Below are positions 27,224-36,070 of a stretch of DNA of 64,000 bases, one piece after another; the stretch's first letter is position 1, and each line of letters starts with the position of its first letter. The translations under genes and the position numbers were made by a program. The stretch is from Salinadaptatus halalkaliphilus (GTDB lineage Archaea; Halobacteriota; Halobacteria; Halobacteriales; Natrialbaceae): positions 395,172 to 459,171 of the forward strand of contig NZ_RBZW01000021.1 in NCBI RefSeq assembly GCF_006543045.1, written 5' to 3'. The notes under the pieces were generated by a model. That model saw nothing but the letters and a program-made list of their open reading frames with translations. It did not search any database and was not told the origin of the DNA.

Positions 27224-27550
27224 ATGCACGGCCACCACCCAGCAGCAGACCGAACTCGTTCACGAGTGTATCGCGCGATTCACGATCCCGACGGCCCGGC
27301 GACGCTCAGTACGACCGTCGTCCACGCACTGGCAGACTGTCTGGGCGTCGACCCGACCGAGGGGCGTCTCTCGCTGTACGACGCCGTCGATCCGGACGCA
27401 CTCGATGCGCTCTTTCGCCATCGACACGACGGCACGCCGCGAAGCGGGGGTCGACTCTCGTTCGTCGTCGACGACCACCACGTCACGGTCACCGGTGACG
27501 GCGAGATACTCGTCGAACCGCCGACACCGCGCGAGCGGCCCCTGCGATAG
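27224..27550 (+). CDS. HalOD1 output-domain protein
   Basis: 108 aa, essentially a single HalOD1 domain: LSTTVVHALADCLGVD, then LSLYDAVDPDALDALF and GRLSFVVDDHHVTVTGDGEI. HalOD1 is a haloarchaea-specific output module often fused to receiver or PAS domains; here it stands alone. ATG 27224 is used, which leaves a short His-rich N-terminus (MHGHHPAADRT). No partner kinase adjacent. Role in signalling is inferred from the family only. Confidence 0.85.
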   Translation: MHGHHPAADRTRSRVYRAIHDPDGPATLSTTVVHALADCLGVDPTEGRLSLYDAVDPDALDALFRHRHDGTPRSGGRLSFVVDDHHVTVTGDGEILVEPPTPRERPLR

Positions 27551-27600
27551 GGATAGTAACAGCTGCAACTAGAGAAACCCTCCCAGCCACCCGGCAGTCG

Positions 27601-28335
27601 TCACAGCCGGTCGACAAGTCCGTTTTCTATCGCGTCCAGGTGATCGACCCCGACGACGGCGACGACATCGCCGCGCTCGGGTAGCGTCTCGAGACGGTCG
27701 ATCATACAGTGCTCACGCGTTTCGTCGCGGTACGCCAGTGCCGTGCCGTCGGTGTCGACGCTCTGGAGGAGCGCCTGGACGCTCGAGACGTGTGACCGCT
27801 CGTGGGCCGCTTGGTCGGCGGGCGGATCGGCGGCCGTACAGTCGTACTCGATAGCGTCGTCGCGGTCGATCGTCATCGACGTCGCGTGAGTGAGCGTCGC
27901 GGCGACCCGGCAAGTGAGTGCGTCCCGCGTCGCACCGCCGACACTGGAGACAACGCGGCGCGCAGTCGTCGGCGAGACGCGATCGGCAACCAGCCGGGTG
28001 ACGAGCCGTCGCAGGAACGACCAGTTCGGGGCGTCGATTCCGACGACGTCGGCGTTGCCTGCGGCGCGAATCGCCGCGCTCATCTCGCCGCCGAACTGTG
28101 GCGAGTCGTCACCGCCTCGAGCGTAGGCGCGATAGAGCGGCAACGCTGCGGGCGGTAACTCGACGGCGAGGACCGACGGCTGGATCGACTCGAGGACGCA
28201 CTCGACGCGGGCGACGCTGGCGGGATGATCGTGGACAACGCCGAGAAGGACGAGATCGCCGGCCGATCCGGGAATGTGCCGACAGAACTGGTCGGTGATT
28301 CGCGGATCGTCGAACGAAGCGGGGAAGTCGGCCAT
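27601..28335 (-). CDS. TraB/PrgY-GumN-like family protein
   Basis: 244 aa. N-terminal motif LVLLGVVHDHPASVARVECVLESIQPSVLAVELPP resembles the TraB/PrgY start (G-x-x-H-x-x-x-S followed by V-x-x-E-L). The C-terminal VVAVVGVDHLDAIENGL matches the second conserved G-x-x-H motif. No transmembrane helix is obvious, unlike the longer TraB membrane forms, so this is a soluble short variant. Proposed to be hydrolase-like; substrate unknown. Convergent with the HalOD1 gene. Confidence 0.65.
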   Translation of the reverse strand: MADFPASFDDPRITDQFCRHIPGSAGDLVLLGVVHDHPASVARVECVLESIQPSVLAVELPPAALPLYRAYARGGDDSPQFGGEMSAAIRAAGNADVVGIDAPNWSFLRRLVTRLVADRVSPTTARRVVSSVGGATRDALTCRVAATLTHATSMTIDRDDAIEYDCTAADPPADQAAHERSHVSSVQALLQSVDTDGTALAYRDETREHCMIDRLETLPERGDVVAVVGVDHLDAIENGLVDRL

Positions 28336-28563
28336 TGATCGACTGGTAATACGCGACTAGCGCCATAACCCTTCTGTTGTCCGCAGCACCGAATCCAGTT
28401 ACCGTCTCGGAGTCTGGTAGCGGTTCCGTGTTGGTAATCGTTTCCAGCCGAGTAACCGCCGCCTACGATCGTGCTCGTGTGTAACAGTCCGTATCCCACG
28501 ACAACGATTTTGGCAATTTATGCGACAGCCGTCCTTCGAGGAAAACAGCCGGACGCTGGACAC

Positions 28564-28809
28564 ATGACACGAGAGCAACTCACGGCGGCAGACGAGGGAA
28601 AACGTGTGCTCAACACCGACGGCAACGACGTCGGCCGCATCGTTGCCGTCGAGGACGGTCGGGGATACGTCGAGCCGAATCCGAGCCTCACGGACACGAT
28701 CAAGGCCAAACTCGGGTGGGGCGACCCGACGGAGACGGCCCATCCACTCGACGAGGGAAGCATCGAGCGAATTACCGACGAGGCCATCTATCTTCGGGGA
28801 ACGCTGTAA
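28564..28809 (+). CDS. PRC-barrel-like small protein
   Basis: 81 aa. MTREQLTAADEGKRVLNTDGNDVGRIVAVEDGRGYVEPN has the PRC-barrel strand pattern (G-K-x-V...G-x-x-V-G-x-I), with a C-terminal IERITDEAIYLRG strand pair. PRC-barrel proteins of this size are common in haloarchaea and related to RimM/H-subunit folds; function unassigned. ATG 28564. Convergent with prf1. Confidence 0.7.
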   Translation: MTREQLTAADEGKRVLNTDGNDVGRIVAVEDGRGYVEPNPSLTDTIKAKLGWGDPTETAHPLDEGSIERITDEAIYLRGTL

Positions 28810-28859
28810 GCGACCTCGACTGTCGTTCTGGTCGTCGCCAACGGCTCGAGTGACCGCGA

Positions 28860-30119
28860 TTAGACGCCGGTCGAGTAGCGCAAGAGTCCGGCGAAACCGC
28901 CGAACGCGTTGTAAAGTTGTTCGCCCTTCTCGAAATCGGTCGAGATGAATTTGGTTTCGGTGCCGCGCTGTTCCGCGATTTCGATCAGGTGGTCGATGGC
29001 GTCCTCGCGGTCGTCCTCGGTCGCTTCGACGTTGGTACCGCAGTCGCTACAGGAGTGTGACGGCGTCGACTTACGTCGGTCGATGACCTCCCGATCGGTG
29101 TTGCCACACTCCTCGCAGTCGTAAGTGACGACGTCCTTTCGGAGGTCCTCGCTGATGAGCAGCCGATCGACCGCGCCCATCATCAGGTTCCGTCGGGTCT
29201 GCTCGAAGCCGTAGGTGGCGAGGTCGCCCGCGTTGAGTTCCTCGAAGAACTCCTCCATCTGCTTTTTGTCTTTCATCACCTCGGCGTCGGCCAAGGCATC
29301 TTCGGCGTTGTCAACGAGGTCCTTGAGGCCGGATTCGTCGGTGTAGGCGACATCGAATTTCCCGATGACGTTGTCCTGGATCTCGTGGTGGAGGTAGTCG
29401 CCGTCTAAGAACTCGTCTTTCGTCGGCGAGGGGCCGCCGACGAGGATGCCGTCCAGTTCGTGGCGTCTGGGGACGAACAGGTCGTTTGCCATGCCCGCAA
29501 CCTCCTGATAGAAGTTGTCGATCGCCTCCAATCGCAGGCGGGCGAATCGCTGGGCGGACTGGCCACCTTTGCGCTGTTTGCCGGGGACGAGCGAGGAGGC
29601 GGACTTGACCGGTTCGATGCGTTTGCCCTTCAGCCAGCCGACGTTGGCTTCACGTCGGTCCAGGACGACCAGCCCGTAGAGGCCCTTGTCCGCGAGCATC
29701 TCCTCTAACGGTTCGGTGAGAAAGTCGGAGTCACAGTGATAGCGGAAGGATTCGACGGGTTGGGGCGGGCTCTCTAAGACTCGCGTCACCATCTCGGTCT
29801 GACCGCCGCCGGAGTTGACAGCACCGGAGAAGAGAACGATGCCGTTGTCGGGCGGGTAGGTGTCGTAGTAGCGGAGTCGATCCTTGATGCTCGTCAGGGC
29901 GTCCTGGACGGCCGTCCGGGTCTGTTTGGACTTGATGTTGGCCGCCTCGCTGTGTTCCTGGGTGACGTGGGTAACGACATCGCTGATCTGTCGATCATCG
30001 GGAACGTAGATCGTCACGAGTTGGGTGCCGGACCCCTCGAAGTCTTTGAGATCCTCGATAACCTTCCGGAATTCGTACTTCTTCCGGTCGGATTGTTCCT
30101 GCTCGGCCTCCTGGCTCAT
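28860..30119 (-). CDS. prf1: Peptide chain release factor aRF-1
   Basis: Translation termination factor recognising all three stop codons. 419 aa. Domain 1 holds the codon-recognition NIKS motif (ANIKSKQTRTAV, about residues 62-73). Domain 2 holds the catalytic GGQ (KQRKGGQSAQRFARLR). The C-terminal domain has a zinc-ribbon-like CEECGNTD...CSDCGTN. ATG 30119 (MSQEAEQEQSD) is preferred; the longer in-frame start at 30161 would cover the TATA-like TACTTACC on the minus strand (about 30142-30149), about 28 bases before 30119. Divergent from the MinD-like gene. Confidence 0.96.
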   Translation of the reverse strand: MSQEAEQEQSDRKKYEFRKVIEDLKDFEGSGTQLVTIYVPDDRQISDVVTHVTQEHSEAANIKSKQTRTAVQDALTSIKDRLRYYDTYPPDNGIVLFSGAVNSGGGQTEMVTRVLESPPQPVESFRYHCDSDFLTEPLEEMLADKGLYGLVVLDRREANVGWLKGKRIEPVKSASSLVPGKQRKGGQSAQRFARLRLEAIDNFYQEVAGMANDLFVPRRHELDGILVGGPSPTKDEFLDGDYLHHEIQDNVIGKFDVAYTDESGLKDLVDNAEDALADAEVMKDKKQMEEFFEELNAGDLATYGFEQTRRNLMMGAVDRLLISEDLRKDVVTYDCEECGNTDREVIDRRKSTPSHSCSDCGTNVEATEDDREDAIDHLIEIAEQRGTETKFISTDFEKGEQLYNAFGGFAGLLRYSTGV

Positions 30120-30252
30120 TGTCAGAACAAAGCACTGGCGCGGGTAAGTATCCTTTGACACTCCCGAACGAGCGCCACAGCGGACCGCCGCGGGGACGAT
30201 GGGGGGTAAGATTCACGGTGGTGCCGTCCCATCGTCCGGACAGTATCCGAGT

Positions 30253-31080
30253 ATGTCCCATGAGACGGTCTATGCTATCGCGAGCGGGAAAGGCGGCGTC
30301 GGCAAGACGACGACGACGGTCAACCTCGGGACGGCGTTAGCCCAGGCTGGCGAGCGCGTCGCGATCGTCGACACCGACCTCGGCATGGCGAACCTCGCGG
30401 GGTTCGTCAGTCTGACCCCCGACGCGACGACGCTACACGACGTGCTGGCCACAGACGCATCGATCGACGACGCGACCTACCGACTGGCGGACAATATCGT
30501 CGCCGTCCCGAGCGGCACGGGGTTGGACGACTACGCCGAAACGTCACCGGAGGGACTTCGCGAGGCCGTCGACACGCTTCGGACGAAATACGACTACGTC
30601 TTTCTCGATGTCGGTGCGGGCATCAGCCACGAGACCGTGTTGCCGCTCGGACTCGCCGATGCCGTCATCGTCATCTCGACGCCCGAGCCCGCCTCCGTAC
30701 AGGACGCGCGCAAGACGATCCAGCTGACCGACCACGCCAACGGCGAGGTTGCCGGACTCGTCGTCACCCGCGTCCACCCCGACAGCGACGTGACCTACGA
30801 CGAAATCGCCGACCAGCTCGAGCTCTCGTTACTGGGTGCCGTTCCGGAAGACGGCACCGCCCGCGAGAGCGTCTACGCTGGCACGCCGCTGGTCGTCTAC
30901 GATCCGGAAAGTCCGGCTGCGGTCGCCTACCGACGTATTGCCGCCGAACTCGCCGGAATCGAACCGCCGTCGAACGACGCCGACTCGACACCGACCACCG
31001 ACGAAACCACACGCGACATCGACGAGGGTGAACGCGACGACGCCTCGAGTGCAATCACGGAAGCGGAATCCGATCCCTGA
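30253..31080 (+). CDS. MinD/ParA-family P-loop ATPase
   Basis: 275 aa. Deviant Walker A KGGVGKTTTT (13-22), switch I region DTDLGMANL, and Walker B VFLDVGAGIS, all typical of MinD-type ATPases. The C-terminal about 45 residues are a low-complexity acidic tail rather than a clear membrane-targeting helix. Haloarchaea have several MinD paralogues (e.g. MinD4, which positions archaella and chemoreceptors); which one this is cannot be told. ATG 30253 (MSHETVYAIASGKGG). Confidence 0.88.
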   Translation: MSHETVYAIASGKGGVGKTTTTVNLGTALAQAGERVAIVDTDLGMANLAGFVSLTPDATTLHDVLATDASIDDATYRLADNIVAVPSGTGLDDYAETSPEGLREAVDTLRTKYDYVFLDVGAGISHETVLPLGLADAVIVISTPEPASVQDARKTIQLTDHANGEVAGLVVTRVHPDSDVTYDEIADQLELSLLGAVPEDGTARESVYAGTPLVVYDPESPAAVAYRRIAAELAGIEPPSNDADSTPTTDETTRDIDEGERDDASSAITEAESDP

Positions 31081-31390
31081 ACGGGACTGGCCAGGACGGT
31101 CTCGACCGACTAGCCGTCGGTAGGCGGTACCTGGATCGGCGCTGTTACGGTTCGAATGCCGGGACTCGATCGAAGGGACGGGCTACCATCGATCCGAGCC
31201 TCTCCGCGAACCCGACGGCGCTGGCAGTTGGACTCCCATCGCCACTCGAGTGCGCTTTTGATCGCGTATTCGTGCCGTACAGCCCTGATTCTCCATATTT
31301 CTCCAGAAAATACTCGCTCATCCGAGTAACTCACGACATCCTGAGAGTACGAGCTAATTACTAATCCATCCGTCTCTGGAGCGCTCGAGC
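31081..31390. other. Intergenic region, no gene seen
   Basis: 310 bases between the MinD-like gene and the lipoprotein gene. No coherent frame recognised. The last 100 bases are AT-rich with CTAATTACTA (31352-31361), about 34 bases before the lipoprotein ATG, a possible promoter element. Confidence 0.4.
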
Positions 31391-31915
31391 ATGGAGCGAC
31401 GAAAAATCCTCCTTGGCAGTGGAGCGGCGCTCGCGACCGTGCTTGCGGGCTGTTCCAGTACCGAAACCGACGAAGAAACACCCTCCGACGACGACGGCTT
31501 CGACGACGGCGGGTCCGACGACGGGTACGAGGACGATGACGACGGCGACGACGGCGACGATGAGCACGACGACGTACCCGGTGTCGACAACGACAGCCTC
31601 GAGCCCGACAGCGATCACTTCAGCATCGAACGCATCGATAACAGTCCCGAAACGCTACAGATCGTCGTGGCAACGGACACGACCGATAGCGAAATACTCC
31701 ACAAGGAACTCGAAGGGTACGCAGAGGGTATCGCACACGCGATCGACGATCGCGACCGGTTCAAAACCGAGATCGAAGTCGTCGAGCTGATCCTCGAATA
31801 CGATGGCAGTCGCGTCGCCGCGATCGCCGTCAATATCGAGTGGCTGCTGGAGTTCCTCGACGGCGAGATCACGAAAGAAGAACTCGGCGGCAAGGTCGTC
31901 GACGCGAAGGAGTAA
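31391..31915 (+). CDS. Tat lipoprotein of unknown function
   Basis: 174 aa. Starts MERRKILLGSGAALATVLAGC: twin arginines at 3-4, a short hydrophobic core and lipobox LAGC with C21 as lipidated residue, the usual haloarchaeal Tat lipoprotein pattern. An extremely acidic linker (about 27-65, almost all D/E/G) follows, then a compact folded domain (about 75-174: ETLQIVVATDT, YAEGIAHAI, VAAIAVNIEWLLEFLDGEIT). Surface-anchored. Function not recognised. Confidence 0.75.
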   Translation: MERRKILLGSGAALATVLAGCSSTETDEETPSDDDGFDDGGSDDGYEDDDDGDDGDDEHDDVPGVDNDSLEPDSDHFSIERIDNSPETLQIVVATDTTDSEILHKELEGYAEGIAHAIDDRDRFKTEIEVVELILEYDGSRVAAIAVNIEWLLEFLDGEITKEELGGKVVDAKE

Positions 31916-31963
31916 GTCGCCCGGACTGCTCTAACGATGTCCCGGTGCAATCGTAGACGTATC

Positions 31964-31999
31964 GCGATTGGATCGGCAATGACGTACAGGAAACCGTAT
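31964..31999 (-). repeat. Single arm of the 36-base dispersed repeat
   Basis: Starts GCGATTGGATCGGCAATGAC and ends GTACAGGAAACCGTAT, matching the consensus arms at 37271-37306 and 41346-41381. A short CCGGTGCAATCG at 31942-31953 may be the remains of a second copy. Lies between the lipoprotein gene and argS. Confidence 0.65.
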
Positions 32000-32049
32000 C
32001 AGGCGACGCTTGGCTGTCGGTCCGTCCCCACCCGTTTCCCCGCGCGGCC

Positions 32050-33837
32050 TTACATCGACCGCGGCGCAGCGACACCGAGGATCGAGAGCGCGTTCGCGAT
32101 CGTGTGTTTCGAGGCGGCTACCAGTGCGAGACGCGCCTCGCGGAGTTCGGGATCGATCTCGTCGGAAAGCACCGGACACTCCCGGTAGAAGCCGTTGAAC
32201 TGCTCGGCGAACTCGCGCGTGTAGGTGGCGATCCGGTGGGGTTCTAAGTCGTCTGCAGCCTCCTCGACGACGGCCGGGAACCGGGCGATCGTCTCGAGGA
32301 GGTCCCGTTCGGCCTCGGTCGCGAGCAGGTCGGCTTCGAAGCCCTCGAGTTCGATCTCCTGGGCCGCGAGATCGGTCTCGGGATCGAGTCCCGCTTCTTC
32401 CAGAATCCCGCAGGTGCGAGCGTGGACGTACTGGACGTACGGCGCGGACTGGGCCTCGAAGTCGAGTGCACGATCCCACTCGAAGGTGATCGCCTTCGTC
32501 GGCTGTTTCGAGACGATGTCGTAGCGCACCGCCCCGATCCCGACCTGGTGGGCGATGCGCTCGACATCGTCCTCGTCCAGCTCGTCGTCGCGGATGCGAT
32601 CCTCGAGGCGGTCCTCGACTTCCTCGCGCGCGCGATCGATCGACTCGTCGAGCAGGTCGTCCAGATCGACGCCGGTGCCACGTCGCGTGCTCATCTTGCC
32701 CTCCGGCAGATTGACGTAGGAATACAGCACCTGCTCGAGCCCGCTGGTATCGTTGTCGAGCAACTCGAGAGTCGTCCGCAGTTGTCTGGCCTGCAGTTTG
32801 TGGTCCTCGCCGAGGACGGTTACCGCACGATCGTAGTTGTCGAACTTCCACTCGTGGTGGGCCAGATCCCGCGTCGCGTACAGCGAGGTGCCGTCCGAGC
32901 GCAGGAAGACGAGGTTCTTGTCGATGCCGTGGTCGTCGAGTTCGAGTTGCCAGGCGTCTTCCTCGTAGACGGCCGCGTCGAGTTCCTTGAGTCGCGAGAC
33001 GAGGTCGTCGGTGTCGCCGTTGCGCATGAAGCGGGTCTCTTTAACGAACTCGTCGAACGCCGCGGGCAGGCGTGCGAGACAGCCCTTCATGCCCGACAGG
33101 ACCTGATCGACGACCTCGCTGACCCGGTCGTAGGCCGCCTCCTCGCCCGCCTCGAGGCCCTGCATGATCGACTCGATCTCGGCTTCTGCCTGTTCGAGTT
33201 CGTCCTCGGAGGCGTCCTCGAGGTAGGCGTTGCCCTTCCGGTAGTAGCGCACGAGGTCGTACTCGATGCGATCACGTTCGGGCTCGTCCTCGAGGTCGGC
33301 CTCGTCGAATCTCTCGTAGGCCCAGGTGAAGACGGCCATCTGGCGGCCGGCGTCGTTGACGTAGTAGTGGCGATCCACGTCGTAGCCGGCGAATTCGAGG
33401 AGGTTCGCCACGGCATCGCCGATGATCGGATTGCGCGCGCGACCGACGTGGACCGGCCCCGTCGGGTTCGCGCTCGTGTGCTCGACGACCACGCTCTCCT
33501 CGCGATCCGTGAGATGGCCGTACGCGTCGTCAGTCGCTGCCGCGAGCGTCTCGGCGAGGTAGGCGTCACTCGGCAGGAAGTTGAGGTAGGGGCCCTGCGT
33601 CTCGACAGCGCCAACGTAGCGCAGGTCGTCGGTGTCTATCTCGTCGCCGATCTGGCCGGCGACCTGGGGCGGGGGTGTGCCGGCCTCGCTGGCGAGTCGA
33701 AAGGCCACGCTCGAGGCCAGGACGCTTTCGACGTCTTCGGGCGGTTCTTCGATCCCGAGATCGTCGGTCGGGAACTCGAGTGTCGAGAGCGCCCCGTCGA
33801 GGGCGGCTTCGACCTCGGTGCGGAGAGACAGGAACAT
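32050..33837 (-). CDS. argS: Arginyl-tRNA synthetase
   Basis: Class I aminoacyl-tRNA synthetase charging tRNA-Arg. 595 aa. The HIGH-type motif is HVGR in [12 protein letters not shown] (about residues 127-138) and the KMSKS-type loop is [11 protein letters not shown]-terminal DALR anticodon-binding domain is present ([50 protein letters not shown]). N-terminal Add1 domain present. Full length for archaeal ArgS. Monocistronic, next to the MBL hydrolase gene on the same strand with 45 bases between. Confidence 0.96.
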   Translation of the reverse strand: MFLSLRTEVEAALDGALSTLEFPTDDLGIEEPPEDVESVLASSVAFRLASEAGTPPPQVAGQIGDEIDTDDLRYVGAVETQGPYLNFLPSDAYLAETLAAATDDAYGHLTDREESVVVEHTSANPTGPVHVGRARNPIIGDAVANLLEFAGYDVDRHYYVNDAGRQMAVFTWAYERFDEADLEDEPERDRIEYDLVRYYRKGNAYLEDASEDELEQAEAEIESIMQGLEAGEEAAYDRVSEVVDQVLSGMKGCLARLPAAFDEFVKETRFMRNGDTDDLVSRLKELDAAVYEEDAWQLELDDHGIDKNLVFLRSDGTSLYATRDLAHHEWKFDNYDRAVTVLGEDHKLQARQLRTTLELLDNDTSGLEQVLYSYVNLPEGKMSTRRGTGVDLDDLLDESIDRAREEVEDRLEDRIRDDELDEDDVERIAHQVGIGAVRYDIVSKQPTKAITFEWDRALDFEAQSAPYVQYVHARTCGILEEAGLDPETDLAAQEIELEGFEADLLATEAERDLLETIARFPAVVEEAADDLEPHRIATYTREFAEQFNGFYRECPVLSDEIDPELREARLALVAASKHTIANALSILGVAAPRSM

Positions 33838-33882
33838 ACCCGCCCGTATTCAGGGATCGACTAAAGGGGTGTCGGGTTCGAG

Positions 33883-34617
33883 TTACTCGATCGAGACGGT
33901 CGTCAGATCCTCCGCAAAGCGAACGTCGCCGTCGTAGTGACTCTCGATCGACGCGAGCATCTCCTCGTGGCGATCGTCCGTGTGCGGGTAGAGATGCGTG
34001 AGGTAGACCCGGCCGATGTCGTGGCCCTCGAGGGCGGTCCCAAGCGTTTCTGGCGTCGGATGGTTCGAGACGTCGACGTCGTCGGGGAACGAACAGTCGT
34101 GGGCTAAAATCGCGGACTCGTCGGCGAAGTTCGCCAGGCCGGCGAAGGCCTCGCTGTCGCCGCTGAAGGTAAACCGATCGTCGAAGCGATAGGCCAAACA
34201 CGGCAGGGAGTGACGGGTCTCGTAGGCCGAGACATCGAAACCGGCGACCGAAAAGTCGCCGGCGACGACCTCCCGAACTTGCAGGTCGAGACGTCCTTCC
34301 ATGTAATCGTGGACCGACAGCAGATCGTCGACGAGCGATTTGGTTCCCTGCGGGCCGACCACCTCGAGGTGTTCTTCGCCGGCGAGCCATCGGGCCTTGA
34401 ACAACGGCAGGAGGTCGGCAACGTGGTCGAGGTGATGGTGAGTAAGCAACACCGTCGAGATGGATTCGTAGCCGATGCCGGATTGCTGGAGCCGATGGAG
34501 CACGCCCGATCCGCAGTCGATCAAGAGGCTGCGGTCGTCCTCCTGAACGACGATCCCCGTCTGGAAGCGTTCGCCGGTCGGCAACGCACTCCCGGTCCCG
34601 AGAAATGTAACGCGCAT
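33883..34617 (-). CDS. MBL-fold metallohydrolase (ribonuclease Z-like)
   Basis: 244 aa. Begins MRVTFLGTGSALPTGERFQTG, as RNase Z/ElaC proteins do. The metal-binding signature is THHHLDHVADL (HxHxDH type). Later ligands lie in SAFAGLANFADE.../LAHDCSF and the final YLTHLYPH. It is shorter than full archaeal RNase Z (about 305 aa) and lacks an obvious exosite arm, so its substrate may differ. ATG 34617 is chosen because upstream in-frame residues (to 34743) overlap the divergent gene. Divergent from the PTPS-like gene. Confidence 0.85.
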   Translation of the reverse strand: MRVTFLGTGSALPTGERFQTGIVVQEDDRSLLIDCGSGVLHRLQQSGIGYESISTVLLTHHHLDHVADLLPLFKARWLAGEEHLEVVGPQGTKSLVDDLLSVHDYMEGRLDLQVREVVAGDFSVAGFDVSAYETRHSLPCLAYRFDDRFTFSGDSEAFAGLANFADESAILAHDCSFPDDVDVSNHPTPETLGTALEGHDIGRVYLTHLYPHTDDRHEEMLASIESHYDGDVRFAEDLTTVSIE

Positions 34618-34735
34618 ACGAGAGGGTGCTTCCGGCCGGGAGAAAAGGGTTGTGCTGGCTCCGGAGCGATATCTCGCTGCCTGCTGTCCGGCAGTACGAA
34701 TAAGTGCACTCGTGTAGTCGAACGGACATCCAGTG

Positions 34736-35113
34736 ATGTACACGGTTTCGGTCTCCGACGCGTTCGTCGCCCAGCACTACCTGACGGTGCCCGATGCTGG
34801 TCCCGAGGGGCAACTCCACTCACATCGGTACACGGCTACCGCGACGTTTCGCGGCCCCGAACTCGGTCCCGACGGCTACCTCGTCGATATCGACGCCGTG
34901 ACCGACGCCCTCGAGTCAGTCGTCGACTCGATTCGCGACCGAACGCTCAACGAGCTACCTGCCCTCGAGGAGCTGAATCCGAGCGCCGAACGCGTCGCGA
35001 CGCTGCTTGGCGACCGACTGGTCGCGACGCTTACGCCGGAGCTGGCGACCGAACTCGGGATTCGACTTTGCGAGGACGACGTCGCGACCGTCAGTCACGA
35101 GCGATCGCTCTAA
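34736..35113 (+). CDS. 6-pyruvoyl-tetrahydropterin synthase/QueD family protein
   Basis: 125 aa from ATG 34736 (a GTG at 34733 directly precedes it). T-fold protein: FVAQHYLTVPDAGPEG, zinc-binding HSH in GQLHSHRYTATATF, then YLVDIDAVTDALESVV and LEELNPSAERVATLLGDRL, the N-P-(T/S)-x-E stretch of PTPS/QueD. The usual catalytic Cys before the HxH is missing (GQLHSH), as in some archaeal PTPS-III-like forms, so pterin or deazapurine chemistry is uncertain. A methyltransferase gene follows 35 bases later and is probably cotranscribed. Confidence 0.85.
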   Translation: MYTVSVSDAFVAQHYLTVPDAGPEGQLHSHRYTATATFRGPELGPDGYLVDIDAVTDALESVVDSIRDRTLNELPALEELNPSAERVATLLGDRLVATLTPELATELGIRLCEDDVATVSHERSL

Positions 35114-35148
35114 CCCCCTCTCGACCCACCGTCGGTGAAACGCCAACC

Positions 35149-36051
35149 GTGCCCACGAAAATCGAGTATCTGGCCGCGAAACGGACCGTCGACGACCGAG
35201 CGCTTGACCGACACGTCTGGGACCGGTTCGTATCGACGCTCGAGGCCGACGCTGACGGCGACCCGATTCGAATCCTCGAAGTCGGCGCTGGCATCGCCAC
35301 GATGGTTGCCCGACTCGCGACATGGGGGCGACTCGACCGGCCCCTCTCCTATCGCGCCGTCGACCTCGACGCCACCTGCATCGACGCCGGCCGACGGCTG
35401 CTTCCCGACTGGCTCGAGCGGGCCGGCTACGACGTCGAACGGCGCGGCGAACGTCTCTACGCCTGGGATCGCACGGCCGGCCGTCACGCCCACCCCCAAT
35501 TCGAGATCACGCTCGAGGTCGCCGACGCGACGACGATCACCGACGCAGCCGACGCCGTCGTTGGGGCCGCCGTCTTCGATATCGTCGACCTCGAGACGAT
35601 GCTCGTCGCCCTGCGAGATTGCCTTCGGCCGGGCGGCCTGCTGTACGCGCCGTGTACCTTCGCTGGGACCACGACCTTCGTTCCCAGACACCCCCTCGAC
35701 GATCGGATCGAACGCCACTATCACCGACACATGGACGACGTTCGCGAGCAACCCGGCGGGAGTCGGGCAGGCCAGCAACTCATCGAGACGGCCCCCGAGC
35801 TCGGCTACGAGCACCTCGCGGTCGGGGGCGCAGACTGGGTTATCCTTCCGCGAGACGGCGAGTACCGACACAACGAGGGCGTCGTTCTCGAGCACCTCCT
35901 CGAGACTATCGACGACGCCCTCGCCGACGTTCCCGAGTCGGTCCTCGAGTCATCCGTCCGGAACCGGTGGCTCGAGCATCGCCGGCGACAGCTCGAGCGT
36001 ACGGAGTTCGGGATGATCGTCCACCACTTGGACGTGCTGGCCCGACTGTAG
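35149..36051 (+). CDS. Class I SAM-dependent methyltransferase
   Basis: 300 aa from GTG 35149 (PTKIEYLAAKRTVDDRALDRHVWDRF follows the start). SAM-binding motif I is RILEVGAGIATMVARL (about 43-58), acidic strand 2 end YRAVDLDATC, then VVGAAVFDIVDLET and LRPGGLLYAPCTF as motif III. Substrate unknown. It follows the PTPS-like gene by 35 bases, so a role in the same pathway is possible. A much longer in-frame extension upstream (to 34210) is antisense to the MBL gene and is not believed. Confidence 0.85.
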   Translation: MPTKIEYLAAKRTVDDRALDRHVWDRFVSTLEADADGDPIRILEVGAGIATMVARLATWGRLDRPLSYRAVDLDATCIDAGRRLLPDWLERAGYDVERRGERLYAWDRTAGRHAHPQFEITLEVADATTITDAADAVVGAAVFDIVDLETMLVALRDCLRPGGLLYAPCTFAGTTTFVPRHPLDDRIERHYHRHMDDVREQPGGSRAGQQLIETAPELGYEHLAVGGADWVILPRDGEYRHNEGVVLEHLLETIDDALADVPESVLESSVRNRWLEHRRRQLERTEFGMIVHHLDVLARL

Positions 36052-36070
36052 TCGCCGGCGCTTGCGGTAC

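Noticed and set aside
32422..33864. 480-codon plus-strand frame opposite argS
   Set aside because: Antisense of ArgS with HVGR and KMS motifs; Val/Asp/Arg-rich shadow.
34210..35148. Long open extension in frame with the methyltransferase
   Set aside because: It is antisense to the MBL hydrolase and runs through the PTPS-like gene; it has Arg/Pro-rich shadow composition and no domain. The methyltransferase start at GTG 35149 explains the homology.
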